Positions 1 through 5,013 of a DNA stretch of 5,013 nucleotides are shown piece after piece; positions within the stretch are counted from its first letter, which is position 1; every line of letters starts with the position of its first letter. The DNA lies in NCBI GenBank assembly GCA_005883905.1, contig VAYD01000337.1, positions 2,665 through 7,677 on the forward strand. Reading direction: 5' to 3'. A program made the position numbers and the translations under genes. Source of the stretch: Actinomycetota bacterium (GTDB lineage Bacteria; Actinomycetota; Thermoleophilia; Solirubrobacterales; Solirubrobacteraceae). Under the pieces are notes generated by a model. The model searched no databases and was not told the origin of the DNA. It worked only from the letters and a program-made list of their open reading frames with translations.

Positions 1-1363
1 GATCGAACGTCGCGCGACGATCCGCTCGAACCCGGGCGACGCGGCGCTCGCCACCCAGGAGGGCGCGGCCGGCACGCCGCCAGGGACGCCGGTGGAATGG
101 TGGGCGTTCCGCGAGAACTTCCCCGCCGCCTGGGACGTCACGACCGGCAGCGGCGCGGTGATCGGCGTGATCGACACCGGCATCGACGCCGGCCATCCCG
201 AGTTCGCCGGTCGCATCCGCTCGACGATCGACCAGGACTCCGAGACGGACAACCCGGGCCACGACGACGCGGGGCATGGGACCCACGTCGCCTCGCTGGC
301 CTGCGCGAACGGCGGCAACGGCGTCGGCCTCGCCGGCGGGGCATACGGTTGCAGCCTCGTCGTCGAGCGCTCGGACCTGAGCGACTTCTCGGTGGCGCAG
401 TCGATCGTCGACGCGACCAACCGCGGCGCCGACGCGATCAACATGAGCTTCGGGACCGACGGCAGCCACCCCGCCGCGCACGGCATCGTGCAGGCGATCG
501 ACTACGCGTACAAGCACGGGGTCGTCCTTGTCGCGGCGGCCGCCGACGACCCGATCGACGAGCAGGGCGACCCGTCCAACGTGCTGCAGCCCACCGGCAC
601 CGGGCCCGACATCACCAAGGGCAAGGGCCTCGACGTGACGGCCGCGAACGTGCAGGACCAGCGAGCGACCTTCGCGGGCCGCGGGACGCAGATCTCGCTG
701 GCCGCGTACGGCGCCTACCAGGCGGCCGACGGCGGCGGCCCGCGCGGGCTGTTCGGCGCGTTCCCCGGCAACCTCACGAGCCTCGAGACCGGCTCGCTGG
801 CGAGCGGCGACCCGCCGTGCAACTGCCGCGCGATCTTCAACGGCGACTCGCGCTACGCCTACGTGGCCGGCACCTCGATGGCGGCGCCGCAGGTGACCGC
901 CGTGGCGGCGATGGTGCGCCACCTCAATCCCGACCTCAGCGCGGCGGACGTCATCGGGCTGATCAAGCGCACGGCGCGGCGGTCGGGTGGCTGGAACCCC
1001 GAGCTGGGGTGGGGGATGCTGGACGCGGGCGCGGCGATCGCGGCGGCGCGCGCGGACGATCGTCGCCCGCCGACCTCGCGGCTGACGACCTCGCACAAGG
1101 TGCTCGGCGGCAAGATCACGCTGCGTCTGAGCGGCTCGGATCCGGCGCCGCCGGACGTGGTGGCGTCGGGGATCGCGCGGTTCGAGATCTGGCGCTCGCT
1201 CGACGGGCACAAGCCGCGCAAGCTGCGCACCACGACGTCCCGCACGGTGCACGTCGCCGCGCGCCGCGGCGCCCGCTACGCCTTCTACTCGATCGCCGTC
1301 GACAAGGCCGGCAATCGCGAGACCCCGCCTGGCCGCGCGGACGCGCGCTTCACGTGGCGGTGA
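1..1363 (+). CDS. Subtilisin-like S8 serine peptidase with C-terminal Ig-like domain (5' end outside window)
   Basis: Probably a secreted endopeptidase of the subtilase family. The frame is open from base 2 to the TGA at 1361-1363, so the gene starts left of the window. The GTG at 92 is unlikely to be the start, because the 30 codons before it read like the end of a propeptide and linker leading into the mature enzyme (EWWAFRENFPAAWDVT). Counting the GTG as residue 1, the triad is Asp28 in VIDTGID (codon 173-175), His62 in GHGTHVA, and Ser262 in AGTSMAAPQV (codon 875-877). The oxyanion-hole position, normally Asn in AAAGN, reads AAAADD, with Asp at 152. About 110 residues separate it from Ser262, against 66 in subtilisin, so there is an insertion of about 44 residues; it contains a CNC motif at 243-245. 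The only other cysteines are Cys71 and Cys87. The catalytic domain ends near the GWGMLDAGAA motif. Residues 328-423 look like an Ig/FN3-type beta domain (FEIWRSLDG, IAVDKAGNRE). The family call is firm; the substrate is unknown. Confidence 0.93.
   Translation, partial: IERRATIRSNPGDAALATQEGAAGTPPGTPVEWWAFRENFPAAWDVTTGSGAVIGVIDTGIDAGHPEFAGRIRSTIDQDSETDNPGHDDAGHGTHVASLACANGGNGVGLAGGAYGCSLVVERSDLSDFSVAQSIVDATNRGADAINMSFGTDGSHPAAHGIVQAIDYAYKHGVVLVAAAADDPIDEQGDPSNVLQPTGTGPDITKGKGLDVTAANVQDQRATFAGRGTQISLAAYGAYQAADGGGPRGLFGAFPGNLTSLETGSLASGDPPCNCRAIFNGDSRYAYVAGTSMAAPQVTAVAAMVRHLNPDLSAADVIGLIKRTARRSGGWNPELGWGMLDAGAAIAAARADDRRPPTSRLTTSHKVLGGKITLRLSGSDPAPPDVVASGIARFEIWRSLDGHKPRKLRTTTSRTVHVAARRGARYAFYSIAVDKAGNRETPPGRADARFTWR
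1350..1363. other. Tail-to-tail overlap of the S8 peptidase and WS/DGAT genes
   Basis: The peptidase stop (TGA, 1361-1363, plus) lies inside the WS/DGAT coding region, and the WS/DGAT stop (TGA on the minus strand, bases 1350-1352) lies inside the peptidase coding region. The two genes share 14 bp and have no intergenic space for a terminator between them. Any transcription stop must lie within the opposing gene or depend on Rho. Seen directly in the sequence. Confidence 0.9.
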
Positions 1364-2768
1364 CGGGCACGGGCCGGCCGGCCAGCGACACGAGCTCCTC
1401 CAGCGACGCCTCGATGCCCTCGGCGATCAGCCCGATATCGGGCAGCGCGTCGTAGTCGCCGAGCAGGCCGAAGTTGACCTTGCCGTTGTAGGACATGATC
1501 GCCACTGCGAGCGCGTGGTTCTCGGGCAGGAACGCGACGGGGAACACGTCCTCGAGCTCGCGCCCGCGGACGTAGAGCGGGAACTGCGGGCCGGGGACGT
1601 TCGTGACGATCAGGTTGAAGAATCGCGTCGAGAAGTTGAGCCGCGACGCCTGCGCGAGGATCGTCGGCGGCGCGAAGTTCTGCACGCCGGTGAGCACCTC
1701 CGCGCCGACGGCCTGCTTGGACTCCTTGAGTCCGTCCATCGCCTGGCGCACCGCCTGCAGGCGCGCGACCGGGTCCTCGATGTACACGGGCAGCGGGCCG
1801 CGCATGACAGCGATGCGGTTGCCGAGCGCGCCGCGCTCGTTCGCGGCGCGGATCGACACCGGGACCAGCGCGCGCAGCTCGAGTCCCTCGGTGCGCACGC
1901 CGCGTGACTGCAGCCACTCGCGCAGCGACCCCGAGACCACCGTCAGCACGACGTCGTTGACGGTGCCGCCGAACGCGTTCTTGATCGTCTTGAAGTGCTC
2001 GAGCTCGTTGCGCACGCCGACGAACCGGCGGTGCGGCCCGATCTCGACGTTGAGCGGCGTCTCTGGCGCAGGGTTCATGCCGGCCCAGACGATCTCGCCG
2101 AGCCCCTCCGCGGCCTCGCGCAGCTCGTTGATCGAACCCGACGGGCGCGTCGCCGCGCCCACGGCCTTGAGCGCGACGCCGATGCCGGCCTTCGCGATGC
2201 CGGCCACGCCGTCGGCGAGCAGCTCGATCGCGTTGGGCTCCCGCGCCGGTTGCCACACCTCGTCGGGATGCGGGATCTCCTGTGGCACCGGCGTGAGGTC
2301 GAAGATCACCTGCGCGAGGTCGACGCCCGCGATCCCGTCGACGAGGGCGTGGTGGGTCTTGGAGATCAGGGCGAAGCGGTTCCCCTCCAGCCCTTCGACC
2401 AGCCACGTCTCCCACAGCGGCTTGGAGCGGTCGAGCTGCTGCGAGAAGACCCGTGAGGTCAGGCGCATCAGCTGCTCCTCGCTGCCCGGCTCCGGCAGCG
2501 CGGTCTGGCGCACGTGGTACTCGAGGTTGAAGCTCGGGTCGTCGATCCACAGCGGGCGCCCGGTCTGCAGCGGCGCCTCGGCGAGCTTCTGCCGGTAGCG
2601 CGGCACCAGGTGCAGGCGCATCCGCAGCGAGTCGAGGAACTCCTCGAACTCCGGCGGCGGCCCCTCGAAGATCGTGACCGCTCCGACGTGCATGTGCGAG
2701 TTCTGACCTTCCTGGTGCAGGAAGGACGCGTCGATCGCGGTCAGCCGGTCGAAGTGGTCCTGCGCCAT
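1350..2768 (-). CDS. Wax ester synthase/diacylglycerol acyltransferase (WS/DGAT family)
   Basis: Transfers an acyl group from acyl-CoA to diacylglycerol or a fatty alcohol, giving storage triacylglycerol or wax ester; family members act at the inner face of the membrane and on lipid inclusions. The 472 residues match the family's usual length of about 450-500. The N-terminus (LTAIDASFLHQE) is the standard WS/DGAT opening. The catalytic HHxxxDG motif is His139-His140-ALV-Asp144-Gly145, preceded by PLWETWLVEGL at 117-127. The C-terminal domain carries GGTVNDVVL (267-275) and TNVPGP (389-394), both conserved in the family. The ATG start (2766-2768) is supported by AGGA seven bases upstream and by an in-frame TAG four codons upstream (2778-2780). 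The gene has no cysteine and no obvious membrane segment. It lies 86 bp downstream of the SDR gene on the same strand. Whether it prefers diacylglycerol or alcohols cannot be read from the sequence. Confidence 0.94.
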   Translation of the reverse strand: MAQDHFDRLTAIDASFLHQEGQNSHMHVGAVTIFEGPPPEFEEFLDSLRMRLHLVPRYRQKLAEAPLQTGRPLWIDDPSFNLEYHVRQTALPEPGSEEQLMRLTSRVFSQQLDRSKPLWETWLVEGLEGNRFALISKTHHALVDGIAGVDLAQVIFDLTPVPQEIPHPDEVWQPAREPNAIELLADGVAGIAKAGIGVALKAVGAATRPSGSINELREAAEGLGEIVWAGMNPAPETPLNVEIGPHRRFVGVRNELEHFKTIKNAFGGTVNDVVLTVVSGSLREWLQSRGVRTEGLELRALVPVSIRAANERGALGNRIAVMRGPLPVYIEDPVARLQAVRQAMDGLKESKQAVGAEVLTGVQNFAPPTILAQASRLNFSTRFFNLIVTNVPGPQFPLYVRGRELEDVFPVAFLPENHALAVAIMSYNGKVNFGLLGDYDALPDIGLIAEGIEASLEELVSLAGRPVPVTAT

Positions 2769-2854
2769 GCGGCGATCCTACCCGCGCTCTGTTGTCACAC
2801 GCGCTCGGTTATCCGGCACAGGACTCCCGGCAGTTTTTGATCGCGATGCGCGAG
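2769..2854 (-). other. Intergenic spacer between the SDR and WS/DGAT genes
   Basis: This 86-bp spacer is less GC-rich than the flanking genes. Reading the minus strand, I found no convincing hairpin followed by a T run after the SDR stop, so read-through into WS/DGAT is plausible. A run of five T lies at 2834-2838 on the plus strand, but the only nearby stem is a weak CCGG/CCGG pairing. I found no well-spaced -35/-10 pair on the minus strand: a GTGACA and a TAGGAT are present but only 12 bases apart. Co-transcription, or an unrecognised promoter here, are both possible. Confidence 0.4.
2776..2779 (-). promoter_or_regulatory. Shine-Dalgarno site of the WS/DGAT gene
   Basis: On the minus strand AGGA (complement of TCCT at 2776-2779) lies seven bases before the ATG at 2766-2768, a normal spacing. 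Together with the in-frame stop just upstream it fixes the start of the acyltransferase. Confidence 0.6.
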
Positions 2855-3916
2855 CTACCGCGACGTCCGCCCGACCCCGGTCAGCACCTCGCGCACGCGG
2901 GCCGGCGCTGTCGTCTCCGGGGAGAGCGGGGGCGTGCGCTCGCCGGCGCCCTCGCGGATGCCGTCGAGCAGTTCGAGCAGCGCGTCGGCGGCCGTGTGCC
3001 GCGGCGACCAGCCGAGCTCGGTGCGGATGCGCGTGGTGTCCATGACAGGGATCGCGAGCGCCATGTCGACCCAGCCTGGCGACGTCGGCTGCAGGTGCAG
3101 CCGCCAGCTCACATCCGCACCCAGGCGCAGCAGCGACGCCGGGACCCGCACCGGCCGGGCGCCGAGGATGCGGCCGAGCTCGTCAGGGTCCAGGACCGGG
3201 TCGGCGGCGACGTTGTAGGCGCCGCGCGCGTCGTCGCGCACGATCGCCAGCCGGTAGGCCTCGCCGACGTCCAGCGAGTGGACCGCCTGGAAGACGAGCC
3301 GCGGGTGGCGCGGGACGAACGGGATCAGCTCGCGGCGCACGAGCGCCGACGGGAGCAGCGGCCCGGCGAACAGGCGCCTGATGCCGGTCGCCGCCGCACG
3401 CTTGAAGATCAGCCCGGGTCGTAGGCGCACGACGCGCATCTCGGGATGGACGGCCTCGAAGGAGTCGAGGATGCGCTCGACCGCGGCTTTGTGGCGCGCG
3501 TAGAACGAGCCGGCGATCCCCGTCGTCGGCCACGATTCGTCGACGGCGCGGTCCTTGGGCCCCGGCGCGTACGCGCCGATCGAGGAGGCGTAGACCAGCG
3601 ACGGCACGCCAGCCAGCGCGGCTGCGTCGAACACGCGCTGCGACCCTTCGACGTTCACCGCGTGCGTCTGCGACTCGTCGCGTGAGGGCTGGATCAGCCA
3701 GGCGAGATGCACGACGCAGTCGGCGCCCCGCATCAACCCGGCCAGATCGGTGTTGGGATCGGCGATGTCCGCCGTACGCCAGCTCGCCTTCGCGAACCGC
3801 GCCTCCGGGACGCGCCGCGCGACGCCCACGACCTCGCGCACGCGCTCCTCGCGTGCGAGCGCCTCGAGCAGGCTCGTGCCGACGTTACCGCTCGCTCCGA
3901 TGACGACGACCCGCAT
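2855..3916 (-). CDS. Extended SDR / NAD(P)-dependent epimerase-dehydratase family protein
   Basis: A Rossmann-fold oxidoreductase or sugar-nucleotide-epimerase-like enzyme of the extended short-chain dehydrogenase family; likely cytoplasmic, since no signal peptide or membrane segment is seen. The 353 residues fit the family's usual 310-370. The nucleotide-binding motif GASGNVG lies at 7-13. The end of the second strand reads GVARRVPE, and Arg34/Arg35 there hint at NADP rather than NAD (inference). Asn88 (NVEGSQRVFDAA), Ser111/Ser112 (VYASSIGAY) and Tyr139-x-x-x-Lys143 (YARHK) form the expected catalytic set, followed by RLRPGLIF at 164-171. The C-terminal substrate domain includes NVAADPVLDPDELGRILG and ends with a Pro/Thr-rich tail. 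The ATG (3914-3916) is fixed by an in-frame TAG four codons upstream (3926-3928) and by the glycine motif right after the start. The substrate is unknown; being upstream of WS/DGAT makes a lipid or isoprenoid/sterol-like substrate possible, but only by context. Confidence 0.9.
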   Translation of the reverse strand: MRVVVIGASGNVGTSLLEALAREERVREVVGVARRVPEARFAKASWRTADIADPNTDLAGLMRGADCVVHLAWLIQPSRDESQTHAVNVEGSQRVFDAAALAGVPSLVYASSIGAYAPGPKDRAVDESWPTTGIAGSFYARHKAAVERILDSFEAVHPEMRVVRLRPGLIFKRAAATGIRRLFAGPLLPSALVRRELIPFVPRHPRLVFQAVHSLDVGEAYRLAIVRDDARGAYNVAADPVLDPDELGRILGARPVRVPASLLRLGADVSWRLHLQPTSPGWVDMALAIPVMDTTRIRTELGWSPRHTAADALLELLDGIREGAGERTPPLSPETTAPARVREVLTGVGRTSR

Positions 3917-3959
3917 GCCTTGGCGCTACCCGACCTCCGGACCCGGCAGTCTTCGGGCT
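3917..3959. promoter_or_regulatory. Short divergent intergenic region between the SDR and the PKD/FG-GAP genes
   Basis: Only 43 bp separate the SDR ATG (minus) from the preferred GTG of the secreted protein (plus). Both promoters would need to fit here or reach into the opposing genes, or the transcripts would have to be very short-leadered. A canonical GGAGG (minus strand, bases 3934-3938) lies 17 bases before the SDR ATG, which is long for a Shine-Dalgarno site; AAGG at 3918-3921 is only one base from the ATG. I see no clear TANNNT -10 element in either direction. Confidence 0.4.
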
Positions 3960-4022
3960 GTGATCCGCCGGGCCATCGCCGTCTTCGCGCTGCTCTGCGC
4001 GGCTGCCCCGGCGGCGTTCGCG
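3960..4022 (+). other. Signal peptide of the PKD/FG-GAP protein
   Basis: The 21 codons encode a two-arginine n-region, a hydrophobic core of about 14 residues, and an A-F-A motif for signal-peptidase I cleavage before Ser22. Cys13 sits in the core without a lipobox context (LLCAAAP rather than L-x-x-C at the end of the h-region), so a lipoprotein is less likely. Confidence 0.75.
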
Positions 4023-5013
4023 TCCGTGACCGTGACGGGGCGCAGCGTGACCGGGACCGAGGGCACCGAGCTCAATGTCACAGTCGCCAGTGGCTCGACG
4101 AGCGAGAAGACCAACGCCTGCTTGAACGCCACGATCGATTGGGGCGACGGCGCGACGTCCATGGGCACGATCCTTCCGGGCGGCAGCAGCTTCACGGTCC
4201 GCGGAAGCCACACCTACGCGATGGCGGGCCATCCGGATCTCGTCACCACGGTGCGGGCCACGTCGCCCTGCTCGCCGGCCACGGCGAGCGCTCATTCGCC
4301 GGTGACGATCAACGACGCCCCGCTGACGGCGACCGGCGCGCCGGTGGCCGCCTACGCGCGCTACCGCGCGACCGTCGTCGTGGCGACGTTCACGGATGGC
4401 AACTCGCTGGCGAAGGCGGGCGACTTCACCGCCACGGTCGACTGGGGCGACGGCACGAGTGGTCCCGCAACCATCGCGACGCGCCCCGGCGGCGGCTTCC
4501 AGGTCACCGGGAGAACGACCTACAAGACGCCGGACACGTACCCGGTGTCCGTGGCGATCAACGACGCCGGCGGCGCGACTGCGACGGCCACGACGACTGC
4601 GACCATCAGCGCCGCGCCGCCGCCCGCGCACCTGCTCGGCGTCGGCGCCGCGCCGGACCGCGACCCGCTCGTGCGCGCGTTCGCACCCAACGGCGATCTG
4701 CTGCTGAACTTCCGCGCCTACCCGAAGCGGATGACCTCCGGCGTGCGCGTCGCGACCGGCGACGTCAACGGCGACGGCGCCGCCGACGTGATCACCGCGC
4801 CCGGCTCGAAGGGCCGCGCGGTCGTACAGGTCTTCAGCGGAATCGACGGCCACCGGCTGCGCCGCTTCCGCGCGTTCGTCGGCAGGTTCCACGCCGGGGT
4901 CTACGTGGCCGCCGGCGACGTCGACGGAGACGGCCACACGGACATCGTCGTCGGCGCGGGGGAGGGCGGGCGCCCGATCGTCCGCGTGTTCTCGGGCGCG
5001 ACCGGCGCGCGGA
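3960..5013 (+). CDS. Secreted protein with two PKD-like domains and FG-GAP/VCBS-type repeats (3' end outside window)
   Basis: Likely an exported, possibly cell-surface protein of unknown function; the domains suggest binding or scaffolding. The frame is open from the GTG at 3960 to the right edge (351 codons visible). Residues 1-21 form a classic Sec signal peptide: MIRR, then a hydrophobic stretch AIAVFALLCAAAPA, then AFA before Ser22 as a likely signal-peptidase I site. Two beta-sandwich units of the PKD/Ig-like type follow, each with DWGDG (60-64 and 161-165). Cys54 and Cys104 in the first unit could form a disulfide. From about 223 the protein changes to beta-propeller-like repeats: GDVNGDGAADV and GDVDGDGHTDI, 52 residues apart, match the DxDxDGxxD calcium-binding loop of FG-GAP/VCBS repeats. 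An in-frame ATG at 3915 would add 15 residues (MPWRYPTSG...) and overlap the SDR start codon; I prefer the GTG because it gives a normal signal peptide, though no clear ribosome-binding site precedes it. Confidence 0.87.
   Translation, partial: MIRRAIAVFALLCAAAPAAFASVTVTGRSVTGTEGTELNVTVASGSTSEKTNACLNATIDWGDGATSMGTILPGGSSFTVRGSHTYAMAGHPDLVTTVRATSPCSPATASAHSPVTINDAPLTATGAPVAAYARYRATVVVATFTDGNSLAKAGDFTATVDWGDGTSGPATIATRPGGGFQVTGRTTYKTPDTYPVSVAINDAGGATATATTTATISAAPPPAHLLGVGAAPDRDPLVRAFAPNGDLLLNFRAYPKRMTSGVRVATGDVNGDGAADVITAPGSKGRAVVQVFSGIDGHRLRRFRAFVGRFHAGVYVAAGDVDGDGHTDIVVGAGEGGRPIVRVFSGATGAR
4137..4454 (+). repeat. Two PKD-like units marked by the DWGDG motif
   Basis: DWGDG is encoded at 4137-4151 and again at 4440-4454, 303 bp (101 residues) apart. 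Each is preceded by a TI/TV strand (NATID, TATVD) and followed, about 20-25 residues later, by an aromatic 'TY' strand (SHTYAMAG, RTTYKTPDTY). This is the hallmark order of PKD-type domains. The two units are diverged at the DNA level, so this is an old duplication rather than a recent one. Confidence 0.75.
4740..5013 (+). repeat. FG-GAP/VCBS-type repeats with a 52-residue (156-bp) period
   Basis: A unit beginning GVRVATGDVNGDG at base 4740 recurs as GVYVAAGDVDGDG at 4896, exactly 156 bp later. The second unit continues (VVGAGEGGRPIVRVFSG) to the window edge. A degenerate first blade lacking the calcium loop seems to lie just before (LLGVGAAP...LVRAF, about 4632-4739). FG-GAP proteins of this kind usually carry several such blades, so more are expected beyond the edge. 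Confidence 0.8.

Noticed and set aside
97..1455. A 452-codon plus-strand frame overlapping the peptidase
   Set aside because: It is longer than the visible peptidase call from 92 but extremely Arg-rich and without motifs; the peptidase frame holds the whole catalytic triad.
1285..2550. A 421-codon minus-strand frame overlapping the WS/DGAT gene
   Set aside because: It is an out-of-frame Arg/Ala-rich reading of the WS/DGAT gene with no family motif; the true frame holds HHxxxDG and NVPGP.
1603..2598. A 331-codon plus-strand frame antisense to WS/DGAT
   Set aside because: Ser/Arg/Pro-rich low-complexity translation with no start context or domain; antisense shadow.
2773..2806. Possible minus-strand promoter before WS/DGAT (GTGACA and TAGGAT)
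   Set aside because: The spacing is 12 bases, too short for a sigma-70-type promoter, and the TAGGAT overlaps the Shine-Dalgarno site.
2810..2838. Possible plus-strand intrinsic terminator (CCGG...CCGG then five T)
   Set aside because: The stem is only four base pairs, and no plus-strand gene ends nearby.
3885..4937. A 350-codon open frame on the minus strand opposite the PKD/FG-GAP gene
   Set aside because: Its translation is Arg/Ala/Gly/Val-rich with no recognisable domain, whereas the plus strand gives a signal peptide, DWGDG and GDVNGDG motifs. It is a high-GC shadow frame.
1..5013. CRISPR array, tRNA/rRNA, insertion sequence or defence island
   Set aside because: I saw no direct-repeat/spacer pattern, tRNA-like cloverleaf, transposase motif or terminal inverted repeats; the only repeats found lie within the PKD/FG-GAP coding region.

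Overview
The window is GC-rich bacterial DNA (roughly 70% G+C, estimated by eye). It holds four protein-coding genes, packed tightly, with third codon positions dominated by G and C. The mix is a wax ester synthase/diacylglycerol acyltransferase (WS/DGAT), an extended SDR epimerase-like protein, and two secreted proteins (a subtilase with an Ig-like tail, and a PKD plus FG-GAP protein). This suggests a high-GC actinobacterium, perhaps of the Thermoleophilia/Solirubrobacterales type. That placement is an inference from gene content and composition; there is no rRNA or other marker gene here.

Layout: (1) 1-1363, plus strand: the 3' part of a subtilisin-like S8 serine peptidase whose frame runs off the left edge. 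It has a full Asp/His/Ser triad, an Asp in place of the usual oxyanion-hole Asn, and a C-terminal Ig/FN3-like domain. (2) 1350-2768, minus strand: a complete 472-residue WS/DGAT with the HHxxxDG active-site motif; its 3' end overlaps the peptidase by 14 bp, tail to tail. (3) 2855-3916, minus strand: a complete 353-residue NAD(P)-dependent extended SDR, 86 bp upstream of the WS/DGAT and possibly co-transcribed with it. (4) 3960-5013, plus strand: the 5' part of a secreted protein with a signal peptide, two PKD-like domains and the start of an FG-GAP/VCBS-type beta-propeller. It is divergent from the SDR and runs off the right edge.

The two central minus-strand genes look like a small lipid-related unit: neutral-lipid acyl transfer plus a dehydrogenase/epimerase of unknown substrate. 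They sit between two plus-strand genes for secreted proteins. Nothing shows that the flanking secreted proteins work with the lipid genes. I saw no RNA genes, CRISPR arrays, insertion sequences, attachment sites or convincing intrinsic terminators. The window reads as ordinary chromosomal DNA. The points most worth a second look are the changed oxyanion residue of the peptidase, the very tight gene junctions, and the incomplete PKD/FG-GAP gene at the right edge.
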